A stretch of 64,000 nucleotides of DNA, from NCBI GenBank assembly GCA_965220485.1, contig OZ244832.1, forward strand, positions 1,798,001 to 1,862,000. Direction: 5' to 3'. This document shows positions 43,024 to 52,351 of the stretch, piece by piece. How positions within the stretch are numbered: the first letter of the stretch is position 1; every line of letters starts with the position of its first letter. The position numbers and the translations under genes are program-made. The notes under the pieces are model-generated. The model saw only the letters and a list, made by a program, of their open reading frames with translations. It was not told where the DNA came from and made no database searches. The stretch is from Aldehydirespirator sp965220485 (GTDB lineage Bacteria; Actinomycetota; Acidimicrobiia; Acidimicrobiales; Aldehydirespiratoraceae).

Positions 43024-44280
43024 TCCGATGTCGGAGCGGTGCTGGGCACCTTCGAAGCTGATCGCCGCGACCCCGCGGTGGGCTCTTCGAGCGGCGGCTG
43101 CGACGTTGGGTCCCTCCGCGGTGACGGTCAGGACTCGCCCCCCACAGGCGTGCAGCACGCCGCCGATCATCTCGGTGGCGGCCTGGAAGACCACGCAGCC
43201 CTGGTCGGCAGCGGCGTCGAGACCGGCTATCGGGACAGGGTCGGCGCGGGCTTCGGGATAGCCGGCCGCGGCCATGACCACCGCGACGGACGCCTCGGGC
43301 GCCCAGTCGATGGCGACGCCGTCGAGAGACCCGGTCGCACAGGCGAACATGATCTCGAAGATGTCGCTGCGCAGCAGCCTGAGCACAGCCTGCGCCTCAG
43401 GATCCCCGAAACGGCAGTTGAACTCGATCACCCTGGGACCGTCATCGGTGATCATCAGACCTGCATACAGCAGGCCGCGGTAAGGGGTTCCCGCTCGATG
43501 CAGCGCGGCCAGAGCCGGTGCGATGATCTCATCGGAGACCCGGCCGATGAGCCGGCCGTCCTGAGCGGGCGAAGGCGCCACTGCGCCCATTCCCCCGGTG
43601 TTGGGACCGTGGTCGGCGTCTAGCAGCCGCTTGTGATCTTTGGCGGGCGGCAGCACCGCGAAACGCTCACCGTCACAGAAGGCCAGCACCGACAACTCGC
43701 AGCCCACGAGACGCTCCTCGAGCAGGATCTCCTCGCCCGCCGCCCCGAACCGTCCGGCCACCAGCATGGCCTCGACGGCTGAGGCGGCCTGCCGCTTGGT
43801 CTCGGGGACGATCACCCCCTTGCCCGCGGCCAAGCCGGAGGCCTTGACCACGGGCACGTCGGGCCGGGAGCGGAGATGGGCCAGGGCCTGTTCCGCGTCG
43901 GTGAACGCCTCGGCGGCGGCGGTCGGAATCCCATTGTCGACGAGGAACCGTTTGCAGTAGGACTTGGAGGCCTCGAGCCGGGCGCACGACATGTCCGGAC
44001 CGAACGCCGCGATCCCGGCGGCGGCCAGCGCGTCGACGAGGCCCGCGGCCAGCGGTCCCTCCGGGCCCACCACCGCCAGGCCGACCGACTCGCGGCGGCA
44101 CAGCTCGACGAGGCCGAGCGTGTCGCCGGCTGCGATCGGCATGTTCTCGGCCCGGTCGCAGGCCGCGGTGCCGGGATTGCCGGGCGCCACTATCAGCCGC
44201 TCGACATGCGGGGAGCGACCCAGCGCCCAGGTCAGGGCATGCTCGCGCCCACCGCCGCCCACTACCAGGACACAGGTCAT
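42997..44280 (-). CDS. purD: Phosphoribosylamine--glycine ligase
   Basis: Second step of purine synthesis, ATP-grasp enzyme. The ATG at 44280 overlaps the purF stop (ATGA); 427 residues. N-terminal CVLVVGGGGREHALTWALGR, PVVKASGLAAGKGVIVPETK, EEILLEERLVGCELSVLAFC, and FNCRFGDPEAQAVLRLLRSD are the expected GAR-synthetase blocks. The stop lies in a duplicated segment shared with the start of purM. Confidence 0.96.
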   Translation of the reverse strand: MTCVLVVGGGGREHALTWALGRSPHVERLIVAPGNPGTAACDRAENMPIAAGDTLGLVELCRRESVGLAVVGPEGPLAAGLVDALAAAGIAAFGPDMSCARLEASKSYCKRFLVDNGIPTAAAEAFTDAEQALAHLRSRPDVPVVKASGLAAGKGVIVPETKRQAASAVEAMLVAGRFGAAGEEILLEERLVGCELSVLAFCDGERFAVLPPAKDHKRLLDADHGPNTGGMGAVAPSPAQDGRLIGRVSDEIIAPALAALHRAGTPYRGLLYAGLMITDDGPRVIEFNCRFGDPEAQAVLRLLRSDIFEIMFACATGSLDGVAIDWAPEASVAVVMAAAGYPEARADPVPIAGLDAAADQGCVVFQAATEMIGGVLHACGGRVLTVTAEGPNVAAAARRAHRGVAAISFEGAQHRSDIGLAPSAVPR

Positions 44281-45704
44281 TCGCCCCACACCGACGCGAA
44301 GCGGTCCTTGGATCCGAGCCGGAGCTGCACGAACATCTCAGGCTCGAACGGGTAGACGCCGGTGAAGCAGGCGTTGCAGTACCCGTCCTCGGCGCCCAGC
44401 GCCTCCATCATGCCCGGCAGCGACAGGAACGCGAGCGAGTCGGCGCCGATGCGAGCGCAGATCTCGTCAACGGAGCGGTCCGAGGCGATGAGTTCCTGCT
44501 TGGTGGCCATGTCGACGCCCATGTAGCAGGGGTCGGTAATGGGAGGGCAGGCCACCCTGACGTGGACCTCCGCCGCTCCGGCGTCGCGGAGCATCCGCAC
44601 CAGCGGGCCCGAGGTGGTGCCGCGCACGATCGAGTCGTCGACCAGCACCACTCGCTTGCCGGCCAGGTTGTCGGCCAACAGGTTGAACTTCATCGACACG
44701 CCGGCGCTGCGCAGCTCTGGCGTCGGCTCGATGAACGTGCGCCCGACGTAACGGTTCTTGATCAGGCCCTCGGTGTAGGGCAGACCCGACTCCTGGGCGT
44801 ACCCGACCGCCTGCGGGGTGCCCGAGTCGGGCACGGGCACCACCAGATCGGCTGGCGCAGGAGCTTCGACGGCGAGGCGGCGCCCGAGGCGCTGGCGCAG
44901 CGCGTGGACCAGCGAGCCCTTGTGGTGGGTGTCGGGCCTCGAGAAGTAGATCTGCTCGAATGTGCAGAACGACGGCTTGCGGGGCTGCGCTCCCTGCTCC
45001 GACACCAGTCCTTCTCCGTCGATCCGGACGATCTCCCCGGGCGCGACCTCGCGTGCGAACTCGGCGCCGGTAGCGGACAGCGCGCAGCTCTCGGAGGCCA
45101 GCAGCCAGCCGTCGCTCATGCGGCCCGCCACGAGGGGACGGAACCCCCAGGGGTCTCGCACTCCGTACACGGCGTCGCGGGTGAGGATGGTGAGCGTGTA
45201 AGCGCCCTCGACGCGCGCCATGAGAGCCCGTATCCGGCTGGGCCAGTCCCCGGAGGCGGTGACCAGCAGCTGGAGGATCACCTCGGTGTCCGAGGAGGTC
45301 TGCAAGCCGATCCCGGCCTCCAGGAGGCTGCGGCGCAGCTGCGGCGAGTTGATCAGGTTGCCGTTGTGGGCTACGGCCAGCGGGCCGTCGATGGTCTCGA
45401 TCACCTGGGGCTGGATGTTGCGCAGCGCGGATCCGCCGGTGGTGCTGTAGCGGTTGTGGCCGATGGCGGCAGAGCCCTTGAGGGTGGAGAGGTTGTCCTC
45501 GTTGAATATCGAGCCCACCAGGCCCGGGCCCCGATGCAGGTGCGCTGTCCCCCGGTCGCAGCTGACGATGCCTGCGGCCTCCTGGCCGCGGTGCTGCAGC
45601 GTGTGCAGGCCGAAGAACGCGATCCGGGCCGCGTGGCGGCCGGGCGCGTACACCCCGACAACTCCGCATTCCTCCCTGATCTCGTCGAGGGCGGAACTGG
45701 TCAT
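44277..45704 (-). CDS. purF: Amidophosphoribosyltransferase
   Basis: Committed step of purine synthesis from PRPP and glutamine. 475 residues. A short propeptide precedes the Ntn nucleophile Cys (REE-CGVVGVYAPG). The glutaminase domain has HNGNLINSPQLRRSL. The PRPP site is VVLVDDSIVRGTTSGPLVRM. Cys residues in DPCYMGVDM and CNACFTG suggest the [4Fe-4S] form found in Bacillus-type enzymes. ATGA overlaps with both neighbours. Confidence 0.96.
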   Translation of the reverse strand: MTSSALDEIREECGVVGVYAPGRHAARIAFFGLHTLQHRGQEAAGIVSCDRGTAHLHRGPGLVGSIFNEDNLSTLKGSAAIGHNRYSTTGGSALRNIQPQVIETIDGPLAVAHNGNLINSPQLRRSLLEAGIGLQTSSDTEVILQLLVTASGDWPSRIRALMARVEGAYTLTILTRDAVYGVRDPWGFRPLVAGRMSDGWLLASESCALSATGAEFAREVAPGEIVRIDGEGLVSEQGAQPRKPSFCTFEQIYFSRPDTHHKGSLVHALRQRLGRRLAVEAPAPADLVVPVPDSGTPQAVGYAQESGLPYTEGLIKNRYVGRTFIEPTPELRSAGVSMKFNLLADNLAGKRVVLVDDSIVRGTTSGPLVRMLRDAGAAEVHVRVACPPITDPCYMGVDMATKQELIASDRSVDEICARIGADSLAFLSLPGMMEALGAEDGYCNACFTGVYPFEPEMFVQLRLGSKDRFASVWGE

Positions 45705-46906
45705 GTTCGCAGCCGGTCCCGGGCCGCCAGGACCCGCTCCAGCGCCCGCTCCGGGGTGGAGTCAACGCACGTCAGGTGGCCCATCTTGCGCCCGGGGCGG
45801 GGGTCGCGCTTGCCGTAGAGGTGCAGGCGGACAGCGGGATCGGCGGCCAGCGCCCGTTCCCATGCGGGCTCACCGCCGGCCCAGAGCTGACCGAGAAGCT
45901 GGGCCATGGCCGCGGGCCGGCAGGCACCGTCTCCCAGCGGCAGCCCGCAGACGGCGCGAAGCTGCTGCTCGAACTGGCTGACCGAGGCCGCCTCCAGGGT
46001 GCAGTGACCGCTGTTGTGCGGGCGCGGCGCGATCTCGTTGACGACGATGTCGGCCCCGACCACGAACATCTCGACACACACCACGCCGACCACATCGAGG
46101 TGCTCGGCCAGACGGGCCGCGAGGCGCCGCGCCTCGTCGGTGACTTCCGGCGGCAGCCGCGCCGGGGTGACGGTCGTGTCGAGGATGCGCTCCACATGCA
46201 CGTTCTCCATCACTCCGTGATCGGTCACCGCTCCGTCTGCGCTGCGGGCCACGACGACCGACACCTCGCGGTCGAAGGGCACCTCCTGCTCGACGACAAG
46301 CCGGCACGAGCCCATGGCTTCGAACGTCTGCTCCGGTCCGGGCACGGGTGACGATCCTCGGTCGGCCGCGCCGCCCCGGGGGATGCTGGTCCGGCCCTCT
46401 CCGGCTGTGCCGCCGCGGGGAATACGGATTTGGCCTTTGCCGTCGTAGCCGCTGCGGGCGGTCTTCACGATCACCGGGGCATCCAGCACGGCTAGCGCGG
46501 CGGCCAACTCCGACGGATTCGTCGCCTCCCTATAGGGCGCGACCGGCGCTCCGGCGCCGACCAGGGCTCTCTTCTCCGCGCCACGGTCGGCAGCCGCGGC
46601 GAGCACCTGACGGCCAGGCCTAACCGGGACTCCGGCCTGGGCCGCGGCATCAGCCACGCCGAGGTCCACGTCCTCGAGCTCCCAGGTGACCACTTCGGCG
46701 CAATCCACGAAGCGTCGCACGGCGGCCGCGTCGTCGAAGGCCGCCGCGATCTCGATGTCGGCCACCGCTCCGGCCGGGGTTCGTTCCTGGCCCCCGGTGA
46801 GAACCGCAGTGCGGTACCCGAGGCGCTGAGCCGCGTGGGCCAGCATCCGGCCCAACTGCCCGCCGCCCACTATCCCGACCACCGACGGCGGATTCAACGC
46901 ACTCAA
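45701..46906 (-). CDS. purK: N5-carboxyaminoimidazole ribonucleotide synthase
   Basis: ATP-grasp carboxylase that works with PurE. 401 residues. GIVGGGQLGRMLAHAAQRLG at the N-terminus, VIVKTARSGYDGKGQ, VERILDTTVTPARL and IAPRPHNSGHCTLEAASVSQ are diagnostic. After the glycine loop an insert of about 28 residues contains a repeated motif (IRIPRGGTAGEGR / SIPRGGAADRG) from a diverged ~39-bp duplication. Overlaps purF by 4 bases. Confidence 0.94.
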   Translation of the reverse strand: MSALNPPSVVGIVGGGQLGRMLAHAAQRLGYRTAVLTGGQERTPAGAVADIEIAAAFDDAAAVRRFVDCAEVVTWELEDVDLGVADAAAQAGVPVRPGRQVLAAAADRGAEKRALVGAGAPVAPYREATNPSELAAALAVLDAPVIVKTARSGYDGKGQIRIPRGGTAGEGRTSIPRGGAADRGSSPVPGPEQTFEAMGSCRLVVEQEVPFDREVSVVVARSADGAVTDHGVMENVHVERILDTTVTPARLPPEVTDEARRLAARLAEHLDVVGVVCVEMFVVGADIVVNEIAPRPHNSGHCTLEAASVSQFEQQLRAVCGLPLGDGACRPAAMAQLLGQLWAGGEPAWERALAADPAVRLHLYGKRDPRPGRKMGHLTCVDSTPERALERVLAARDRLRT

Positions 46907-46938
46907 GGGATCGTCGCAGGAGTCATCGCACGATCCGA

Positions 46939-47502
46939 CTACAAGTCGAGCTCGACGGCGCAGACTTCGGCGGCTCTAGCCGCCCGGTAGGCAGCGAGCC
47001 GCTCGGCGAGGGCCGGGGCGCGGCGGGCCAGCATGGCCACCACCCAGAGGCCAGCGTTGGCGGCACCCGCCTCGCCGATGGACATGGTGGCCACCGGCAC
47101 TCCAGCCGGCATCTGAACGATCGACAGCAGCGAGTCGATCCCGTTGAGGGCCCGACTCGCCACCGGCACCCCTATTACCGGCACGATCGTGTGGGCGGCC
47201 AGCATTCCGGGGAGATGGGCGGCGCCGCCGGCGCCCGCGACGATGGCCTGCAGGCCCCGAACCTCGGCGCTTCGTGCGTACTCGACGAGCAGGTCCGGGG
47301 TGCGGTGGGCGGACACGACCCTGCACTCGTGGGCAACTTCGAACTCTGAGAGCACCTCGGCACAGCGACGCATGGTGGCCCAGTCCGACTCGCTGCCCAT
47401 GACCACTCCGGCCAGCACTGGTCCGGGCACGGGCTCGGGGCCTGGCGTGGCGTCCGGCCGAGGACCTGGGTTCTGCGCTGCCGCCATCGTCGCCGGCATC
47501 AT
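46939..47502 (-). CDS. purE: N5-carboxyaminoimidazole ribonucleotide mutase
   Basis: Class I PurE. The ATG at 47502 overlaps the purC stop; 187 residues. A 20-residue Pro-rich lead (MMPATMAAAQNPGPRPDATP) precedes LAGVVMGSESDWATMRRCAE. The active-site SAHRTPD and the IAGAGGAAHLPGMLAA-type loop are present, as is PVIGVPVASRALNGIDSLLS. Acts with PurK, encoded next. Confidence 0.95.
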   Translation of the reverse strand: MMPATMAAAQNPGPRPDATPGPEPVPGPVLAGVVMGSESDWATMRRCAEVLSEFEVAHECRVVSAHRTPDLLVEYARSAEVRGLQAIVAGAGGAAHLPGMLAAHTIVPVIGVPVASRALNGIDSLLSIVQMPAGVPVATMSIGEAGAANAGLWVVAMLARRAPALAERLAAYRAARAAEVCAVELDL

Positions 47503-48485
47503 CGCGCACCCCCGGCCGCCGCGCGTGGACCCGCCCAATCCCGCACCGCGGCCACGACCCTGGCCTCCACCGGACCGGCGGCCGGCTTCAGGGCCGCGCC
47601 GGTGAGCGCCTCGAACGCCTGCTGGTAGGCAGCGGCCGTCCGCGCGGCCAGCGCGGAGCTGAGCGGCTCGGGCGGGCCCTCGCCGCGGTACCCGCCGGCG
47701 ACGTACGCCAGGCGCACGATCTCCTTGTCGAGGTTCTCGGGCTCGAGCCCGGCGCGCCGGCGCGAAGCCAGCGTGGACAGCCGCCACAGCCGCGACGAGT
47801 CCGGGGTGTGAACCTCGTCGATCAGCGTGAGCCGGCCGTCGGGTCCGGTCCCGAACTCGTACTTGGTGTCCGCCAGCACCAGCCCTGCCGCCGCGGCCGC
47901 CTGGCGGCCCCGTTCGAACAGCGCCAGCGCCACGCTGCGGACCTCGTCCCAGCGGTCGGCGCCCACCAAGCCCCGAGACACCACCTCGGCCTCGGTCAGG
48001 GGCTGGTCATGGCCGGCGGCAGCCTTGGTGGTCGGGGTGATGACCGGGTCGGGCAGCGGATCGTTCTTGGCCATCCCGTCCGGGAAGTCGATCCCGTAGA
48101 TGCGCCGGTCGCCTGTCTGGTAGCGAGTCCACAGAGACGTGGAGGTCGTGCCGGTCAGACGGCCGCGCACCACGACCTCCACCAGCAGCGGCTCGCACTT
48201 GTCGATTATGGAGACGTTGGGATCGGGCACCGCCACGATGTGCGACGGCACGATGTCGCTGAGCCGCTCGAACCACCAGGCCGAGAGCTGGTTGAGGATC
48301 TGGCCACGCCAGGGAACCAGCCCCAGCACCCGGTCGAAGGCCGACAGCCGGTCGGTGGCCACCAGCGCGAGGTGCTCGCCCAGGTCGATGACATCGCGCA
48401 CCTTGCCCCGACGCAACGGGCCCAGCTCAGCGGCCGCCGCGGCCGAGACTCCCTCGAAGGCACCGGGCGGAGCGCCAGCAGTCAT
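47499..48485 (-). CDS. purC: SAICAR synthase
   Basis: Adds aspartate to CAIR. The ATG at 48485 overlaps the purQ stop; 328 residues, somewhat longer than bacterial short forms. GKVRDVIDLGEHLALVATDR, LNQLSAWWFERLSDIVPSHI, VEVVVRGRLTGTTSTSLWTR, LADTKYEFGTGPDGRLTLID and EVHTPDSSRLW are the conserved blocks. Confidence 0.95.
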   Translation of the reverse strand: MTAGAPPGAFEGVSAAAAAELGPLRRGKVRDVIDLGEHLALVATDRLSAFDRVLGLVPWRGQILNQLSAWWFERLSDIVPSHIVAVPDPNVSIIDKCEPLLVEVVVRGRLTGTTSTSLWTRYQTGDRRIYGIDFPDGMAKNDPLPDPVITPTTKAAAGHDQPLTEAEVVSRGLVGADRWDEVRSVALALFERGRQAAAAAGLVLADTKYEFGTGPDGRLTLIDEVHTPDSSRLWRLSTLASRRRAGLEPENLDKEIVRLAYVAGGYRGEGPPEPLSSALAARTAAAYQQAFEALTGAALKPAAGPVEARVVAAVRDWAGPRAAAGGAR

Positions 48486-49252
48486 CGGGCTGCGGCCACC
48501 AGCGCCTCGAAGAGGGCCAATCCTCTGGCGCCTGCCGGTCCTGAGGGCCTCTGCCAGTCGACGATGTGGTCCTCGGGATGCGGCATCAGCCCCACGACCG
48601 CGCCGGTGGCGTCGCACAGTCCGGCGATGTCGTGATCGGATCCGTTGGGGTTGGCCGGATAGGCCCCGGCCGCGGGACCGGTCTCGGGGCCTCCCGCCGA
48701 TCCCGAAGCCAGGTAGCGGAAGGCGATCCGGCCGGCCGTCTGCAGCCCGCTGGTCACGTCGGGATCGCTCACCGCGAAACGGCCCTCGCCGTGAGCCACG
48801 GGACAGCGGATGAGCGATCCCCGCAGCCGCTCCAGCCAACTTGAACGGCAGCCCGGCTCGACGCGGAGCGTCACCCAGCGGCACTCGAAACGGCCGCTGG
48901 CGTTGGCGGCCAGAGTGAACGAGCGGGGCTCGGGCGCGCTGAGCAGTCCCGACTTGACGAGAGCCTGGAATCCGTTGCAGATTCCGAGGATCGGCCGCCC
49001 CGACCGCGCCGCGTCGGCCAGCCAGGCTCGCAACTCCAATGCGAGACGCCCTCCGGCGCCCAGCGCGTCGCCGTAGGAGAAGCCGCCGGGCAGCAGCACC
49101 GCGCCGTACCGGGAGAGGCTCCGGGGCCGTGCGATCAGCTCGCCGACAGCCACTATCCGGGGGTCGCCGCCCGCGGCGTCCACCGCCAGGGCCGCCTCCT
49201 CGTCGCGGTTGGTGCCCGGCGCGTGCGGGATCAGGACGGGGGGCCGCTTCAT
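48482..49252 (-). CDS. purQ: FGAM synthase glutaminase subunit
   Basis: Class I glutamine amidotransferase that feeds ammonia to PurL. The ATG at 49252 overlaps the purL stop; 256 residues. LPGGFSYGDALGAGG, the nucleophile loop GICNGFQALVKSGLL, VAHGEGRFAV and GLMPHPEDHIVDWQRPSGPA carry the Cys-His-Glu set. The upstream in-frame ATG at 49270 lies inside purL and is less likely. Confidence 0.95.
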   Translation of the reverse strand: MKRPPVLIPHAPGTNRDEEAALAVDAAGGDPRIVAVGELIARPRSLSRYGAVLLPGGFSYGDALGAGGRLALELRAWLADAARSGRPILGICNGFQALVKSGLLSAPEPRSFTLAANASGRFECRWVTLRVEPGCRSSWLERLRGSLIRCPVAHGEGRFAVSDPDVTSGLQTAGRIAFRYLASGSAGGPETGPAAGAYPANPNGSDHDIAGLCDATGAVVGLMPHPEDHIVDWQRPSGPAGARGLALFEALVAAAR

Positions 49253-52182
49253 GGCTGCGGCGAGCCGCACCCGAAGGCGCGCCTCGCAGCCTCGAGGGTC
49301 ACGATGGCCTGGGCGGAGCGGTTGCCATCCGCCCTGTCGCCGCTGGTCCCGCCCCGACTGTCCCCGCCCCGACCGTCCCCGCCGACTCGGATCTCGATGC
49401 TGTCACTGCCGGTCACCGTGCCGATACGCCGGCCGAACGGGCCCAGGGTCGCAGCCACCGCGGCTCGCTCGGTGGTCGGCGACTCCAGCAGCAGCCGGCC
49501 CGGTGCTTCATTGGCCAACGCGGCGATCGGCCCGCCGGCTCCTTCGGCACGCTGGCCCGCGGCGTCCGCTTCGGCGGCGTCGCGCGGGATGGTGGCTCGC
49601 AGGCCCAGCCGCCCGCCGATGGCCATCTCGGCCAGGGCCACCGCCACTCCCCCGTCACTCACATCATGGGCCGCGCTCACGCGGCCGTCGGTGATCAGAC
49701 CGTGAACGGCGCGGTAGCGGCTCAACGGATCGCTGACCGGCGCCGGGACGCGGGGGTCGTCGATGCCGAGCATCTCCGCGAGCAGCGACCCCCCGAGGCG
49801 CGGTGAGCCTCGACCCACGAGCCACAGGTCGCAGCCCGTGCCGGTGACCGCGCTAGTGACGGCCCGATGCAGCTCGGTTACCACGCCGACCGCCGAGATC
49901 AGCAGCGTGCCCGGAACGGCGAGGCCCTCGAACTCGTTGTAGAGGCTGTCCTTGCCGGACACGAAAGGCGCCCGATAACGGCGGGCGCCCTCCACGCAGC
50001 CTTGCACGGCCCGCACCAGCGACCCGAGCCGGTCAGGCAGGGTGGGGTCGCCCCAGCAGAAGTTGTCGAGCAGCGCCACCCGGTCGGGATCGGCGCCCAC
50101 GGCCACCAGATTGCGGAAGGCCTCGTCGATGGCGTGCAGCGCCATGGCCCACGGATCGAGAGCGGTGATCCGCGGGGTGATGCCGACCGCGAGAGCCACG
50201 GCCATGTCGTGATACCAGGTGCCCAGGGGTTTCAGCACCGCCGCGTCCCCCGGGCCGTCGGCACCGGGCCCCACCAGGGGGCGGACCACGGTGCCTCCCC
50301 GCACCTCGTGGTCATAGCTGCGAACGATCGGCTCGCGGGAGGCCACGTTGGGATGGGAGAGCAGCCTGAGGACCAGCTCCGCCGGGTCGATCCCGTCGAG
50401 CCCGCCCGGCGGCGGGCCGGCGGGCACGGCAGGATCGCGGTGGGTCGCGGCCATGCTGCGCCGGGGCAAGCCCTCGTGGAGCAGCGACATGGGCAGATCG
50501 ATCACATCCAGGTCGCCGTGGCGCACAACCAGCCGGCGGTCGGCGGTGAACGAGCCGATGTCGCTCATCTCCACGCCCCAGCTCGCGCACAGTTCCCGCA
50601 GGCGGGCCACGTTGCCTCCGGGCACGGCGAGAACCATCCGCTCCTGGGCCTCCGACACCCAGATCTCCCAAGGCTGCAGGCCCGGATACTTCAGAGGGGC
50701 CGCGGCGAGATCGACCGCGGCGCCGAGTCTCGCGCCCATCTCGCCGACCGCAGAGGACAGCCCGCCGGCACCGCAGTCGGTGATGGCGTTGTACAAGCCC
50801 AGATCGCGGGCTCGTTCGACCACCTCGATGCAGCCCTTCTCGGTGATCGGATCGCCGATCTGCACAGCCGAGCCGGCCCGATCCGCGGTCGTGGCGTCCA
50901 AGCCGGCGGACGAGAAGGTGGCGCCGTGAATGCCGTCGCGTCCGGTGCGGCCGCCGATCACGACGATCCGGTCTCCCGGACGCGGCTCGGTGGGGTGCGA
51001 GCCCGATGGCATCAGACCCACTGCGCCGCAGAACACGAGAGGATTCCCCACATAGCCGCGGTCGTAGAGCACCGCCCCGTTGACGGTGGGCAGACCGAGC
51101 TTGTTGCCGTAGTCGCCGATGCCCGCCACAACCCCGTCACGGATCCGGCGGGGGTGCAACACCCCGGCGGGCAGGTCCCCGTCGTCGAGGTCGGCGGGTC
51201 CGAAGCACAGCACGTCGGTGCACGCGATCGGCCGGGCGGACACCCCCAGAATGTCTCGAACCACGCCACCCACCCCGGTGTTGGCCCCGCCGAAGGGTTC
51301 CAGGGCCGACGGATGATTGTGGGTCTCGACCTTGACGGCCAGGTCGAGCCGGTCGTCGAAGGCGAAAATCCCGGCGTTGTCGACGAACACGGACCTCAGC
51401 CAGCACGCGTCCAGCTCGTCAGTGGCGCGGCGCAAGGAGGCGAGCAGGCCGTCATGATCGGAGACGGTGACCCGCCCGTCGGCGCGGGTGTGCGTGAGGC
51501 GGATCCGGGCTTTGAAGGTCTTGTGGGCGCAGTGCTCGGACCAGGCCTGGGCCAGAGTCTCGAGCTCGGCGTCGGTGGGGTCGCGGCGGCGAGAGGAGAA
51601 ATGAGCCTGGACCGCTCGCATCTCGTTCAAGTCGAGCGAGAGCAGCCGGCGGCGGCTGAGGTCGACGAGCTCCTCGTCATTCAGGCCAGCGAGTCGCACC
51701 GGCGCGGCCGACAGACACGCCGAGGCCACCGGCGAGAAGGCGGGCACCAGCTCGCCGCGGCTGCTCTGCTCGATGGTCGGATTGGCCAGTACCCGGCGGG
51801 TCAGCACCTCTATGTCGGCGTCGTCGAGGTCGCCGTGCAGTTCATAGCGGCGGGCGGTCGCCGCTCTCAGGGGGCCCAGACCCAGCGTGGCCGCGGCCCG
51901 TTCGAGCTCGCGCGCCACCGGGTCGGTCACGCCCGCGATGGGCGCCACCTCGACCACCTGCGGCGCGGCGGGCGGCGAGCCGACCACCACCGTGTCGGTC
52001 ACGGGGTCCACCAGCACTTCGCGACAGAGCCGATCAACGTCGGCGGAGCTCAAGCGCCCGTCGAGGTGGTAAACCGTCCAGCGACGGCAGCCGTGCAGTC
52101 CTGCCACACCGAGTTCCTTGGCCGCGGCGACGATGTGCTGCTCCTCCCGGTGAACGGCCGTGCTCACCTGGATCCTGGTCAT
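49249..52182 (-). CDS. purL: FGAM synthase large subunit with PurS-like N-terminal extension
   Basis: Synthetase part of FGAM synthase. The ATG at 52182 with GAGGG just upstream gives 977 residues; the frame is open to 52248. The last ~800 residues are the normal small-PurL core (QAWSEHCAHKTFKARIRLTH, VETHNHPSALEPFGGANTGV, GGRTGRDGIHGATFSSAGLD, ITDCGAGGLSSAVGEMG). The first ~150 contain two similar segments (SSADVDRLCREVLVDPVTDT and DDADIEVLTRRVLANPTIEQ) that look like two fused PurS domains. This would explain the absence of a separate purS. A Gly/Arg/Asp-rich stretch near the C-terminus (GGDGRGGDSRGGTSGDRADG) is repeat-encoded. First gene of the operon. Confidence 0.94.
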   Translation of the reverse strand: MTRIQVSTAVHREEQHIVAAAKELGVAGLHGCRRWTVYHLDGRLSSADVDRLCREVLVDPVTDTVVVGSPPAAPQVVEVAPIAGVTDPVARELERAAATLGLGPLRAATARRYELHGDLDDADIEVLTRRVLANPTIEQSSRGELVPAFSPVASACLSAAPVRLAGLNDEELVDLSRRRLLSLDLNEMRAVQAHFSSRRRDPTDAELETLAQAWSEHCAHKTFKARIRLTHTRADGRVTVSDHDGLLASLRRATDELDACWLRSVFVDNAGIFAFDDRLDLAVKVETHNHPSALEPFGGANTGVGGVVRDILGVSARPIACTDVLCFGPADLDDGDLPAGVLHPRRIRDGVVAGIGDYGNKLGLPTVNGAVLYDRGYVGNPLVFCGAVGLMPSGSHPTEPRPGDRIVVIGGRTGRDGIHGATFSSAGLDATTADRAGSAVQIGDPITEKGCIEVVERARDLGLYNAITDCGAGGLSSAVGEMGARLGAAVDLAAAPLKYPGLQPWEIWVSEAQERMVLAVPGGNVARLRELCASWGVEMSDIGSFTADRRLVVRHGDLDVIDLPMSLLHEGLPRRSMAATHRDPAVPAGPPPGGLDGIDPAELVLRLLSHPNVASREPIVRSYDHEVRGGTVVRPLVGPGADGPGDAAVLKPLGTWYHDMAVALAVGITPRITALDPWAMALHAIDEAFRNLVAVGADPDRVALLDNFCWGDPTLPDRLGSLVRAVQGCVEGARRYRAPFVSGKDSLYNEFEGLAVPGTLLISAVGVVTELHRAVTSAVTGTGCDLWLVGRGSPRLGGSLLAEMLGIDDPRVPAPVSDPLSRYRAVHGLITDGRVSAAHDVSDGGVAVALAEMAIGGRLGLRATIPRDAAEADAAGQRAEGAGGPIAALANEAPGRLLLESPTTERAAVAATLGPFGRRIGTVTGSDSIEIRVGGDGRGGDSRGGTSGDRADGNRSAQAIVTLEAARRAFGCGSPQP

Positions 52183-52351
52183 AGCGCCCTCTGCCGGTCC
52201 GTCCTCGATGGCCGCTTCGGTGGCTGCGCCACCAGCAGTTCTGGTCACCGTGCCGGCATCCTAGGCCCACGGGCGCGGCCGGAGGGGTAGTGCGCCGAGC
52301 CTGGCGGGTCGCCGCGCCAGGACGGCTAGCTAGGCAGCTACCACGACGTCC

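Noticed and set aside
49867..52290. 807-codon plus-strand open frame
   Set aside because: Lies entirely opposite purL; composition follows from GC-rich third positions of the real gene and no protein motif is visible.
52183..52351. Purine riboswitch ahead of purL
   Set aside because: The 170-base gap lacks the conserved loops and P1 stem of purine or PRPP riboswitches.
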